Shown here: piece after piece, positions 28,904 through 36,616 of the stretch
Numbering within the stretch: position 1 is the first letter of the stretch
Layout: the number at the start of each line of letters is the position of its first letter
DNA from: Aquabacterium sp.
Lineage (GTDB): Bacteria > Pseudomonadota > Gammaproteobacteria > Burkholderiales > Burkholderiaceae_C
NCBI RefSeq assembly: GCF_016234775.1
Contig: NZ_JACRAH010000042.1
Span: 167,980 to 231,979, forward strand
Direction of reading: 5' to 3'
DNA: 64,000 nucleotides
The notes under the pieces: generated by a model
Told to the model about the DNA's origin: nothing
What the model saw: the letters and a program-made list of their open reading frames with translations, nothing else
Databases searched by the model: none
Program-made: the position numbers and the translations under genes

Positions 28904-30106
28904 TCAGGCGGGCGCAAAGATCCTGGCCATGTTGGTCGGATCAAAGAAGGCCATGGGCGTCACCGTTTGGCCAAACACGCCGTAGTAGTTGTCGATCTGC
29001 TCCTGATTGCCTGCCAGGGCCATGAACAGCTTGATGACATCTTCCGTGGGGGGCGCCAGCTTGGCCATCTCCTGTGCAAACTGTTGCAAGGGCACGGATA
29101 CCGCATCGCGGCGTGCCTGATAAGTGGCCAGGCTGTCGTCCAGCGAGGCTGGGCCTTGCAGGCCTTCGTGGATGAGTGTGGCGGCCAGCTCGGCATCGCG
29201 CAAGGCGTTGGATATGCCGGCAGCGGTGATCGGATCCATGGTGACCCCGGCATCACCAACCAGGCACCAACCGGGGCCGGCGGCCTGGCGGCAGAAAGCG
29301 CCGATGGCGCCACTCAACCACTCGTCATCTCGCTGCCCGGCCTGGACGCGTGCAGCCAGACCGGGGGCCAGGGTGGCCAGCTCCGACTGGAAGTGCGCTC
29401 CCATGTCTTCACGGGCCGGGCGTGATGCGCGTCCGGGCTGGATAACGCCAATCACCGAGCGACCGTCATTGGTTTCCCACGCGTAGATCATGCGCTCTGG
29501 GCGGGAGAAGAACTCGACCCCATCCAGCTCAACGCCCCTGAAGTACGAGTAGAGGTTGTAGGAGCCCGCCTCCTTGGGGAACTCGTTATAGCTCTCGGCG
29601 CCCACCGCGCGGGCCACGCGTGAGTGGGTGCCATCGGCGCCAACCACGATCCTGGCGTGAGCCGTGAACGCGCTGCCATCCTGCAGGCGGCCCCTGATGC
29701 CCGTGACACGGTCACCGTCCTTGAGCACGTCTTCAAACGTCACGCCTTGGCGGAGTTCGGCGCCGGCTGTCAGAGCTGCATCCAGCAGGACCTTGTCCAG
29801 TGCCAGTCGCCTGGGGCCAATGGCTGCGCCGACAGTCGTGCCTGGCGGCTGCCCGCGTAGTACCAGTTCACCCAGATCCAGGGAAAAACTGGTCAGCAGG
29901 GGGCAGTTGGTGGCCTTCACGGCGTCCAGCAGACCCCACTTGTGCAGCAGGTCCACACCGGCGTGCCAGATCAGGTGAGTGGACAGCCTGACGTCACTGG
30001 GTAGCTTGGCTTGGTCAACAATCAGGACCTTGTGACCTTGGCGGGCCAGCAACATGGCAGTGGCCGCGCCGCCGCAGCGACCGCCAACAACGATGGCGTC
30101 ATACAT
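28904..30106 (-). CDS. FAD-dependent oxidoreductase (NAD(P)/FAD, aromatic hydroxylase/GGR-like)
   Basis: This 400-residue flavoprotein begins YDAIVVGGRCGGAATAMLLARQGHKVLIVDQ, a Rossmann fold with GGRCGG in place of GxGxxG. It has a GADGTHSRVARAVGA segment and the second FAD motif LVGDAGVTMDPITAAGISNALRDA. The layout matches group A monooxygenases or geranylgeranyl reductase-like enzymes. The substrate is unknown. ATG 30106 is favoured over TTG 30124 because GGAAG lies 8 bases upstream. It is monocistronic, convergent with the cyclase gene. Confidence 0.85.
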   Translation of the reverse strand: MYDAIVVGGRCGGAATAMLLARQGHKVLIVDQAKLPSDVRLSTHLIWHAGVDLLHKWGLLDAVKATNCPLLTSFSLDLGELVLRGQPPGTTVGAAIGPRRLALDKVLLDAALTAGAELRQGVTFEDVLKDGDRVTGIRGRLQDGSAFTAHARIVVGADGTHSRVARAVGAESYNEFPKEAGSYNLYSYFRGVELDGVEFFSRPERMIYAWETNDGRSVIGVIQPGRASRPAREDMGAHFQSELATLAPGLAARVQAGQRDDEWLSGAIGAFCRQAAGPGWCLVGDAGVTMDPITAAGISNALRDAELAATLIHEGLQGPASLDDSLATYQARRDAVSVPLQQFAQEMAKLAPPTEDVIKLFMALAGNQEQIDNYYGVFGQTVTPMAFFDPTNMARIFAPA

Positions 30107-30158
30107 GGTTGTGCTTCCAGACAATTTTTATGAGGTGACAGGAGTCGAGTCTCGTTGC

Positions 30159-30188
30159 ATTGCAAAGCATAGGTCAACCCTGTGTCAA
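30159..30188 (-). promoter_or_regulatory. Sigma70-type promoter for the FAD oxidoreductase gene
   Basis: On the minus strand a perfect TTGACA (30188-30183) is followed after 18 bases by TGCAAT (30164-30159), four of six matches to the -10 consensus. This would start transcription about 45 bases before the start codon. The -10 lies within the small palindrome TTGCATTGCAA (30155-30165), a possible operator. Confidence 0.5.
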
Positions 30189-30280
30189 GCGCGCGGCGCG
30201 CCATTTTGGATACAACATCGGGGCGAATGTCCTGAAATGCGGGTTTCGGCAACTTTCCACACATCAAGCATTGAGGTGCT

Positions 30281-30307
30281 TCAAGTTCGGTGCTTTTCCG
30301 TCGATCA
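30281..30307 (+). promoter_or_regulatory. Sigma28 (FliA)-like promoter before the flagellar-rod-like gene
   Basis: TCAAGTTC, exactly 11 bases, then GTCGATCA matches the flagellar sigma28 consensus TAAAGTTT-N11-GCCGATAA at 6 of 8 positions in each half. It lies 18 bases before ATG 30326, leaving room for the transcription start and the Shine-Dalgarno site. Confidence 0.55.
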
Positions 30308-30325
30308 CGGATCCATGGAGGGTTT

Positions 30326-30625
30326 ATGAACACCATCTCATCCATTGCAGTATCGGGTGCGCATGCGGCTTCAACCCGTCTGGACGTGGCGGCCCACAAC
30401 ATCGCCAATGCCCAGACACCCGGCTTTCAGCGCCAGGTCGTGCACCAGCAAAGCCAGGAAACGGCTGGCGTGATGACGTCCGTCGGCAAGGTCGATGAAA
30501 TCGGGGCGGATCTCGCTGCCGATCTGGTCGCCCAGATGGAGGCGAGCTACAACTACAAGGCCAATCTGAAGACCATCCAGACGCAGGAGCAGATGGTTGG
30601 CAGCATTCTGGACGTCAAAGCCTGA
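30326..30625 (+). CDS. Miniature flagellar basal-body rod-like protein
   Basis: This 99-residue protein keeps only the two conserved ends of the FlgB/C/F/G rod family: the N-terminal A-x-N-I-A-N-A-x-T-P-G-F segment (AAHNIANAQTPGFQRQ) and the C-terminal helix (LVAQMEASYNYKANLKTIQTQEQMVGSILDV). Standard FlgC is about 135 residues and FlgG about 260, so the middle domain is absent. The start follows GGAGGGTTT, an ideal ribosome-binding site. A sigma28-like promoter precedes it, but no other flagellar structural gene is nearby. It may be an accessory rod or hook-junction part; function unproven. Confidence 0.8.
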   Translation: MNTISSIAVSGAHAASTRLDVAAHNIANAQTPGFQRQVVHQQSQETAGVMTSVGKVDEIGADLAADLVAQMEASYNYKANLKTIQTQEQMVGSILDVKA

Positions 30626-30698
30626 ATGTCGCCTGCAGCCTGACCGGCCTCAAGTCGGTCCAGAATGGGCGTTGTATTGCTTTCGCCCATCCGTCACT

Positions 30699-31895
30699 GT
30701 GCCTGCTCGCCGTTTCATCGCCCATCTCGACATGGACGCGTTTTACGCGTCCGTCGAGTTGTTGCGCTATCCGGAACTGAAAGGGCAGCCTGTTGTCATC
30801 GGTGGTGGGCGGCGTCACCAGCCGGTCGAGCACGATGCTGGGCTGCGGCGTTTTGCGCGTTTGCGTGATTACGCCGGCAGAGGCGTCATCACCACGGCAA
30901 CGTATCCGGCGCGGGCACTGGGTGTGCACTCGGGCATGGGCTTGATGAAGGCCGCTGCGCTGGCGCCAGATGCCGTGTTGTTGCCGGTGGACTTTGACCA
31001 GTACAGGGCCTATTCGCGGCGCTTCAAGGCCGCAGTGGCGCAACTGGCCCCGGTGATGGAAGACCGGGGCATCGATGAAATCTACCTCGACCTCACGGAC
31101 GTGCCTGGCGCGCAAGACGTGGCGGACGGCGACGAGCTGGCCGGCGTGCGAGCCCTGGCGGCACGTCTCAAGGCAGCGGTGACCGAGGCCACCGGGCTGA
31201 GTTGCTCGATCGGCGTGACGCCCAACAAGCTGTTGTCCAAGCTGTGCTCGGATCTGGACAAGCCGGACGGGCTCACCGTCCTGATGCCGGCAGAGATCCC
31301 CACCCGTATCTGGCCCTTGCCGGCCAGTCGCATCAACGGCATCGGCCCCAAAGCCAGCGCGAAGCTGGCCCACCTCGGCATCGACACGATCGGGCAACTC
31401 GCGCAGGCCGAGCCTGGTTGGCTGCTTGAACACTTCGGCAGCAACTACGGGGCGTGGCTGCATGCGGCGGCACATGGTCGCGACGAGCGGCCGGTTGTGA
31501 CCTGGCGCGCGCCCAAGTCCCTCAGTCGCGAGACCACGTTCGAGCGTGACCTGCACCCGCGCGATGACCGGGAAGCGCTGAGCCCCATCTTCACGAAGCT
31601 GTGCGAACAAGTGGCGCAGGACCTGTTGCGCAAGGACTACCTGGGGCGTACGGTAGGCGTGAAGCTGCGTTATGACGATTTCAAGATCGTCACCCGCAGC
31701 ATGACCATGCCTGCCCCGACGCGCGACGCAAGCGTGATCCGGCAGTGGGCCGGGCGTTGCCTCAAGTCTGTGCCGCTGGACCGGCGCTTGCGCCTGCTGG
31801 GCGTGAAGATGGAATCCCTGTGCAAGCCCGAAGAAGCCTTGCCGGCCCAGGAGCCGGCCGTGCCGTACTCGTTGCCCTTGTTCGAGAGCCTGTGA
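30699..31895 (+). CDS. dinB: DNA polymerase IV (Y-family)
   Basis: This roughly 398-residue Y-family translesion polymerase has catalytic HLDMDAFYASVE at the N-terminus and DRGIDEIYLDLTD near residue 120 with the second acidic pair. GIGPKASAKLAHLGIDTIGQLA is the helix-hairpin-helix, and a little-finger domain follows. A stretch of about 14 extra residues (HQPVEHDAGLRRFARL) sits in the fingers region compared with E. coli DinB. GTG 30699 is the likely start, giving the usual VPARRFIAHLD; no strong ribosome-binding site is visible. The C-terminus lacks an obvious QxxLxLF clamp motif, although PYSLPLF at the end may serve. Confidence 0.93.
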   Translation: MPARRFIAHLDMDAFYASVELLRYPELKGQPVVIGGGRRHQPVEHDAGLRRFARLRDYAGRGVITTATYPARALGVHSGMGLMKAAALAPDAVLLPVDFDQYRAYSRRFKAAVAQLAPVMEDRGIDEIYLDLTDVPGAQDVADGDELAGVRALAARLKAAVTEATGLSCSIGVTPNKLLSKLCSDLDKPDGLTVLMPAEIPTRIWPLPASRINGIGPKASAKLAHLGIDTIGQLAQAEPGWLLEHFGSNYGAWLHAAAHGRDERPVVTWRAPKSLSRETTFERDLHPRDDREALSPIFTKLCEQVAQDLLRKDYLGRTVGVKLRYDDFKIVTRSMTMPAPTRDASVIRQWAGRCLKSVPLDRRLRLLGVKMESLCKPEEALPAQEPAVPYSLPLFESL

Positions 31896-31899
31896 TGCC

Positions 31900-32196
31900 A
31901 TGAAGCTGACCATCGAGCCCGCCCACCTGTCTTGCGAGATGACCGAGGGCCAGTCCTTGCTCGAAGCCGCGCTGGCGGCCGGCATCAACATGCCCCGATC
32001 CTGTCGCAACGGGACCTGTCGGGCGTGCATGTGCCGCCTGGAGACGGGGCAGATTCGCTATCGCATCGAGTGGCCAGGGCTGAGTCCGGACGAGAAGGAC
32101 GAGGGCTGGGTGCTGCCCTGCGTGGCCCTGCCACTGGGCGACGTGGTGCTCTGGGTGCCCTCAGTTCGCCGTTTCTCTGATGGGGCTGGTGTCTGA
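31900..32196 (+). CDS. 2Fe-2S ferredoxin
   Basis: This 98-residue plant-type ferredoxin has cluster ligands CRNGTCRACMC (Cys-x4-Cys-x2-Cys, about residues 36-46) and the fourth Cys in VLPCVALP near residue 74. It is an electron carrier of unknown partner. It starts four bases after the dinB stop, so the two are cotranscribed. Its last 36 bases overlap the end of the convergent coiled-coil gene. Confidence 0.88.
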   Translation: MKLTIEPAHLSCEMTEGQSLLEAALAAGINMPRSCRNGTCRACMCRLETGQIRYRIEWPGLSPDEKDEGWVLPCVALPLGDVVLWVPSVRRFSDGAGV

Positions 32197-33093
32197 GTCA
32201 CTGCTCGCATCCTCAATCGAGGATGATCGGTGTGCCTCGTCCAGGTCCAGCAACTTGTCTTCGATGAAGTCCTTTTCAAGCAGGGTGCGCTTCATTGTGT
32301 TCTTGAGCTCTTCCAGCTGGTTGAACAAAATGGTGCGTTCCTGGGTGATGGCATTCATCTGCGAACGCAGGTCTTCGATGTCCTTCTCGGCTGAGTGACG
32401 TGCGTGGTCCACCTCGGACTGGAGTTTTTCCACTTCCTGGGTCAGTGTGTTGGCAGTGGCTTCCGCTTTCTGCGCGCGTTCCTTGGCACGGTTGAGCAAC
32501 TGCTGCTGCTGATCCATGTTCTGTCGCAGCACCTCGGCGGATTGGGTGGAGGCTTCTGCCAGCCGATTGGCACGTCGCAGTTCGTTGATGACGATGTTGG
32601 CCTCATCCAGCCGGATCTTGACTTGCTCCAGTTCGGTGGCCAGGTGGCTGCGCTGGGTCAGCGTGTGGTCCAGCTTGCCCTGGTTGTCCTGGCGCCAGGC
32701 TGTGTAGCCATCGGGGTCCACGCGCTGCAGTGATTCGAGCAGTTCGCGCATCTCGTCCATCATGCCTTCGTGCTCTTCGATGCCTTCGCGTGTCAGCGAG
32801 TCGGTCAAAGCGGCGATCTTCTGCAGGCTGTCCTGCGAGATGTTGAGGGCCTGGCTGTTGGCGTGGCTGGCTTGCTTGTTGGCATCGATCAGACGGTCGC
32901 TGAGTCGGTCCACCGAGGACAGCATCTCGTGCAGGCGTTTGGCCGCGCCCATCAGCTCATCCGTGCCCTGACGCATGAGCGTGTGGGTGGTCTCGGTCTG
33001 CCCCAGGATGCGAAACAGCATGAAGGCCAGCAGGATGATGGCCGCCGCATTGCCGATAAAGACAAACAGGACGGCGACGCTTTCAAGCTGCAT
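32161..33093 (-). CDS. Membrane-anchored coiled-coil protein
   Basis: This 310-residue protein has an N-terminal transmembrane helix (about 7-30, VLFVFIGNAAAIILLAFMLF). A long, highly charged alpha-helical region of about 250 residues follows with heptad character (KRLHEMLSSVDRLSDRL, NTLTQEVEKLQSEVDHARHSAEKDIEDLRSQ). It looks like a structural or sensory coiled coil facing the cytoplasm or periplasm. It is the last gene of a minus-strand run with the response regulator and CheX-like gene (19-base gap). No enzyme motif is seen. Confidence 0.75.
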   Translation of the reverse strand: MQLESVAVLFVFIGNAAAIILLAFMLFRILGQTETTHTLMRQGTDELMGAAKRLHEMLSSVDRLSDRLIDANKQASHANSQALNISQDSLQKIAALTDSLTREGIEEHEGMMDEMRELLESLQRVDPDGYTAWRQDNQGKLDHTLTQRSHLATELEQVKIRLDEANIVINELRRANRLAEASTQSAEVLRQNMDQQQQLLNRAKERAQKAEATANTLTQEVEKLQSEVDHARHSAEKDIEDLRSQMNAITQERTILFNQLEELKNTMKRTLLEKDFIEDKLLDLDEAHRSSSIEDASSDSDTSPIRETAN

Positions 33094-33112
33094 ACGGGCG
33101 CTCCTTGCGGGG

Positions 33113-34039
33113 TCAGACGGCCAGGAAGCTGAACCGGCCGTCGCCGTACCCAGGCACGGAAATGCGAAAGTCCGCCCGGCCGCCGTTCTTGATCAGCAGT
33201 TCATTGAGCTTCTGAAAGCCCTGAGGGACGATGCTGGTACGCGACAGTGGCACGGGATCGACTTCGGCCTCCAGTCGCAATAACGCGCCCGCGTTCTGCA
33301 TGAACTGGCTGGCATGTTTGACCATACCCTCGGTAGCCTGGCCTTGCTGCATGGCCTGACGTACCGCTGCGGGAGGCTGTTTGGATCCGCCGCCACCCAG
33401 GATGCACACGGCGTTCATGTCGAGCACGGCAATGGCGGTCACGGGCTTGCTGCGTCCGCCATACAGGCCAATCAGATTCTGCGATGTCAGCGCGTGCGCC
33501 ACGAGGGGTTCCTGTTCCAGCAAGCGGAAAGGAATGCCGTTCATGAGCGACTGGATCAGCTTCTTGCATTCTTCGGTGATCACCAGCCCCGGCGGCGCTT
33601 CTTCCTCTTCAACCTTGTCGTCCGCAGGTGTGCTGCCATCGGCTGGCACGATGTGAAGCACATGCGAGATCAGTTCGGTGTCCTTGAAGGGCTTGTTGAT
33701 CACGAAGACGGCCCCGTTGCGACGGGCTTCTTCCAGCATGGTCGGGCTGGTTTCTGTGGTGACCAGGCCAACCTTGACATTGGCCTGTCCCAGTTGGCGC
33801 AACGTCTGCAGCAATTCCAGGCCGGACATCCTGGGCATGTGCCAGTCCGTGATGATCAGGTGCGGGTTGAAGTCACTGATCATGTCCAGCGCCACTTCAC
33901 CGTTGATGGCGACGCGGATCTCTACCGCCGGATAGCCGCATGATTCCACCACTCGGCGAATGATGGCCTGGATGGCTCGGCTGTCATCGACGATCAGAAA
34001 TCGGAAGGCCTCAGGTGTCGTCTGTGTTGCGACATTCAT
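33113..34039 (-). CDS. Response regulator with C-terminal domain of unknown type
   Basis: This 308-residue protein has a CheY-like receiver domain at about 12-135: the DD pair in FLIVDDSRA, the phospho-acceptor Asp in IITDWHMPRMSG, Thr in VTTETS and Lys in INKPF. An acidic linker (DDKVEEEEAP) joins a C-terminal domain of about 150 residues (ECKKLIQSLMNGIPFRLLEQ, TAIAVLDMNAVCILGGGG) without a DNA-binding motif. The second domain may be CheC/CheX-like, but I cannot confirm it. ATG 34039 was chosen because of GGAGTCCT just upstream; it begins one base after the stop of the CheX-like gene. Confidence 0.82.
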   Translation of the reverse strand: MNVATQTTPEAFRFLIVDDSRAIQAIIRRVVESCGYPAVEIRVAINGEVALDMISDFNPHLIITDWHMPRMSGLELLQTLRQLGQANVKVGLVTTETSPTMLEEARRNGAVFVINKPFKDTELISHVLHIVPADGSTPADDKVEEEEAPPGLVITEECKKLIQSLMNGIPFRLLEQEPLVAHALTSQNLIGLYGGRSKPVTAIAVLDMNAVCILGGGGSKQPPAAVRQAMQQGQATEGMVKHASQFMQNAGALLRLEAEVDPVPLSRTSIVPQGFQKLNELLIKNGGRADFRISVPGYGDGRFSFLAV

Positions 34040-34040
34040 G

Positions 34041-34541
34041 TCAGGACTCCAGGATACGTTGGTCAATCGCGTCAAACACCGTGATCACGATGCGCCTGCC
34101 GGCGTCGCTTTCACTCGAAAATGTCACACTCACGCGTGCATGGTGCTGCAACTCCGTGAATCGGGCCAATGGCAACTCCTTGGGCAGCCCGATCTCGACG
34201 GTATGCGTCTCGTCGTGACTCATCACCAGACAACCACCCAGGACGTTGCAGGCCTCCATGCAGGCATCTCGCACGTCATCCGTGCTGATTTCATCCAGCG
34301 GAAGGCCAAACATGAAGCAAGCTACGTCAGTGGCCTCCTGGTCGTCGATCAACAGCCCCACCGCCATCAAACGCTCGGGCAGGCCATCGTGCAGATGGAC
34401 GGGCAATACCACCGCGTGTTCGCGCTCGCCAGGCCTGGTCGCCTGCGCCGGCCCCTCCTCGAAGTGACGCTCGGCGCCACTGAGAAAGGTCCACGCAGGG
34501 TCCAGCTTGCTGGCCATGGTGTCCTTCGGGATGAGGTACAT
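34041..34541 (-). CDS. CheX-like chemotaxis phosphatase-family protein
   Basis: The 166-residue protein has a CheC/CheX-fold appearance in its centre and end: MAVGLLIDDQEATDVACFMFGLPLDEISTDDVRDACMEACNVLGGCL. The E-x2-N element of the family's active helix appears as EACNVLGG. CheX/CheC proteins dephosphorylate CheY-P, and the next gene encodes a receiver-domain protein, which fits. It heads a three-gene minus-strand operon. The N-terminal 30 residues are of no recognised type. Confidence 0.65.
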   Translation of the reverse strand: MYLIPKDTMASKLDPAWTFLSGAERHFEEGPAQATRPGEREHAVVLPVHLHDGLPERLMAVGLLIDDQEATDVACFMFGLPLDEISTDDVRDACMEACNVLGGCLVMSHDETHTVEIGLPKELPLARFTELQHHARVSVTFSSESDAGRRIVITVFDAIDQRILES

Positions 34542-34636
34542 CGTGCGGTCTCGGGTGTGAACGGTGCTCAGGTTTGAGTGGCTGCTATGCCCTTAGCGGT
34601 ATCGGCAGTGTTTCAAACAAATTGACACGTGACTTG

Positions 34637-34873
34637 CTAGACCCGTTCAAACCGCGGCATATGCACGCCATTGACCTCCACCTGCTCGAAGAACATGGCC
34701 CAAGGGCGTACCCACATGGCGCGGTCTCCATATTGAGGGCGGTAGACGACGAGTGGTTCCAGCGTTTCGCTGTGCCGGGCCACGCCCAGTACGTCGTATA
34801 GATTGCCTTTGTAATGGCGGTAGGTGCCCGGCTCGATCGAGGGCAGAGGGGGGAGGGGATGGACTTCGGTCAT
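34637..34873 (-). CDS. DUF1653 family protein
   Basis: This 78-residue protein has the compact DUF1653 pattern: PGTYRHYKGNLYDVLGVARHSET, LVVYRPQYGD and MWVRPWAMFFEQV. The family is small, widespread and of unknown biochemical function. It is a stand-alone minus-strand gene. A perfect palindrome CCCTTTGCAAAGGG lies 40 bases upstream of its start (34913-34926). Confidence 0.87.
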   Translation of the reverse strand: MTEVHPLPPLPSIEPGTYRHYKGNLYDVLGVARHSETLEPLVVYRPQYGDRAMWVRPWAMFFEQVEVNGVHMPRFERV

Positions 34874-34912
34874 ATGCGGATTGTGAATAGAAAGCCGGGC
34901 GCTCTTTACAAA

Positions 34913-34926
34913 CCCTTTGCAAAGGG
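34913..34926. promoter_or_regulatory. 14-base perfect palindrome between divergent genes
   Basis: CCCTTTGCAAAGGG reads the same on both strands. It lies in the intergenic region between the DUF1653 gene (minus) and the coiled-coil periplasmic gene (plus). It is a candidate binding site; no other evidence. Confidence 0.35.
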
Positions 34927-35046
34927 GGCGTCAACAGCCCGAATCGAGCCCGCGTTGTAGATCTCAAGGCGCTGCGAAACGTCGATCACTACGATGAATG
35001 CCGCACACCGAACTCACAACATGACCCTCGTTGATAGGAACCTTTC

Positions 35047-35478
35047 ATGAAGACCAAACTGATTGCGGCCGCCCTGGTGACCATCTGTGCCCTGCCCGTG
35101 TTTGCCCAGATGAACGCGCCTGCCGTGGCGACCAGCCCTGCCGCCAGCGCGGTGCAACAGGTCAAGAATGACAACAAGGAAATCCGCCAGGACACCAAGG
35201 ACATCCGTGCCGACAAGGTTGATCTGGCCAAAGATCGCAAGGAGCTGGCGGTGGACCGCAAGCAACGTGCGATCGCAAAGCAGCGTGAGGAAGCCGCCCT
35301 CCAGCGTGGGGACACCGCCGCTGCTGAAAAATTTGAAGCCCGCCGTGAAGCCGAGCGCCAGGAAATCAAGGAAGACAAGCACGACATCGCCAAGGACCGT
35401 GCTGATCTGCATCGCGACCGCATGGAGCGCCGTCATGACCGACGCCATCGCAACCACGATGCAGCCAACACCAAGTAA
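35047..35478 (+). CDS. Small exported charged coiled-coil protein
   Basis: The 143-residue protein has a clear signal peptide (MKTKLIAAALVTICALPVFAQ). The mature part is almost entirely charged: about residues 40-140 are Asp/Lys/Arg/Glu-rich, with a repeating pattern such as DNKEIRQDTKDIRADKVDLAKDRKELAVDRK and a His/Arg-rich end. It is predicted to be helical and periplasmic. I do not recognise a named family; it could buffer ions or act as an envelope stress protein, which is speculation. Confidence 0.75.
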   Translation: MKTKLIAAALVTICALPVFAQMNAPAVATSPAASAVQQVKNDNKEIRQDTKDIRADKVDLAKDRKELAVDRKQRAIAKQREEAALQRGDTAAAEKFEARREAERQEIKEDKHDIAKDRADLHRDRMERRHDRRHRNHDAANTK

Positions 35479-35497
35479 TCGCGTGTGGTGAGCGCAG

Positions 35498-35527
35498 GCC
35501 GGGTTCTGTTCTGATTGGGAACCCGGC
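35498..35527. repeat. Inverted repeat downstream of the charged periplasmic gene
   Basis: GCCGGGTTC (35498-35506) and GAACCCGGC (35519-35527) are perfect 9-base arms with a 12-base loop, 19 bases after the stop at 35478. It has no T-run in either direction, so it is an mRNA 3' stem or a weak terminator. Confidence 0.45.
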
Positions 35528-35595
35528 AGGCAAGGTCGACGACAAATCGTCCAAAAAGGGTCGGCCTCCTGCTGAAGCCAGATGCGGCTCGATAG

Positions 35596-35610
35596 CCGCG
35601 ATAATCGCGG
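35596..35610. promoter_or_regulatory. Palindrome over a putative -10 box at the lipid A cassette start
   Basis: CCGCGAT-A-ATCGCGG is a perfect 15-base palindrome one base before ATG 35612. It contains GATAAT (35600-35605), a good -10 box but without a clear -35. Transcription from it would begin at or next to the ATG, giving a leaderless mRNA. Alternatively it is an operator or a start-site hairpin. Confidence 0.4.
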
Positions 35611-35611
35611 G

Positions 35612-36616
35612 ATGACCGTGATTGCCCAACCGACCCCCTCTAGCGCCCGCGCCCAGTTGCCCCGCCTGAGCTGCGTCATTCCCTGCTACAACGAAGCAGC
35701 CAACCTGCGTTTGCTCTTGCCCATTCTGGCCGAGCAGTTGAACGGGTGCACGGCTGAGTGGGAGGTGGTGCTGGTTAACGACGGCAGCCGCGACGATACC
35801 TCCACCGTTTTCGACGAGTGGACGCGCAAGCCGGGTTTCCGTGCGATCGAGTTTTCGCGCAATTTCGGCAAGGAAGCGGCGCTGACGGCCGGGCTGCAGG
35901 CGGCCAACGGCGATGTCGTGGTCCTGATGGACTCGGACATGCAGCACCCGCCTCGCTTCATTCCCGAGATGATCCAGCAATGGCAGGCGGGCGCCGATGT
36001 GGTCTATGCCCTGCGTGAGAACCGTGACGATGAAAGCGTGTTCAAGCAGGTCGGCACCCGTGCCTTCTACCGCCTGATCAACGCCAAGTCACGCTTCTGG
36101 GTGCCACCGGATGCGGGTGATTTCCGCCTGATGGACCGCGCCGTGGTCGAGGCCATCCTCGCGCTGCCCGAGCGCAACCGCTTCATGAAGGGCCTGTACG
36201 CCTGGGTGGGGTTCAAGTCCGTGGCGATTCCTTATGAGCCGGCTGAGCGTGCCGTGGGCAAGACCCACTACAACGCCCTCAAGCTCATCGCTTTTTCGAT
36301 CGACGGGCTGACCGCCTTCACGACCTGGCCGCTGCGTGTGGCCAGTATTGCCGGCATGGTGATGGCCTTGATGGCCTTTATCTACGGCGCCATCGTGATC
36401 ATCGATTTCCTGATTTACGGCAACAAGGTATCGGGCTGGACCACGATCATTGTGCTGCTGTCCTTCTTTGTAGGCATTCAGTTGATTGGCCTGGGCATCC
36501 TGGGTGAGTACATCGCCCGCATCTTTGAAGAGGTGAAGGGCCGGCCGCTGTATGTGGTGAAGCGCTCGCTGGGCCGTGGCCTGGATTTGTCGGCGCCGGG
36601 TCATACCGGTGACTGA
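35612..36616 (+). CDS. GT2 family undecaprenyl-phosphate glycosyltransferase (ArnC/FlmF-like)
   Basis: This 334-residue membrane glycosyltransferase opens with LSCVIPCYNEAANLRLLLP and has VLVNDGSRDDTS, VVLMDSDMQHPP (DxD-type metal site) and YALRENRDDESVFKQ. Two C-terminal transmembrane helices follow (about 238-262 and 275-300) of the GtrB/ArnC/DPM type. It builds a polyprenyl-phosphate-linked sugar on the cytoplasmic face. The neighbouring deacetylase and GT39 genes suggest a HexNAc donor, as with FlmF2. ATG 35612 is favoured; ATG 35582 is in frame and possible. Its stop overlaps the next start by 8 bases. Confidence 0.88.
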   Translation: MTVIAQPTPSSARAQLPRLSCVIPCYNEAANLRLLLPILAEQLNGCTAEWEVVLVNDGSRDDTSTVFDEWTRKPGFRAIEFSRNFGKEAALTAGLQAANGDVVVLMDSDMQHPPRFIPEMIQQWQAGADVVYALRENRDDESVFKQVGTRAFYRLINAKSRFWVPPDAGDFRLMDRAVVEAILALPERNRFMKGLYAWVGFKSVAIPYEPAERAVGKTHYNALKLIAFSIDGLTAFTTWPLRVASIAGMVMALMAFIYGAIVIIDFLIYGNKVSGWTTIIVLLSFFVGIQLIGLGILGEYIARIFEEVKGRPLYVVKRSLGRGLDLSAPGHTGD

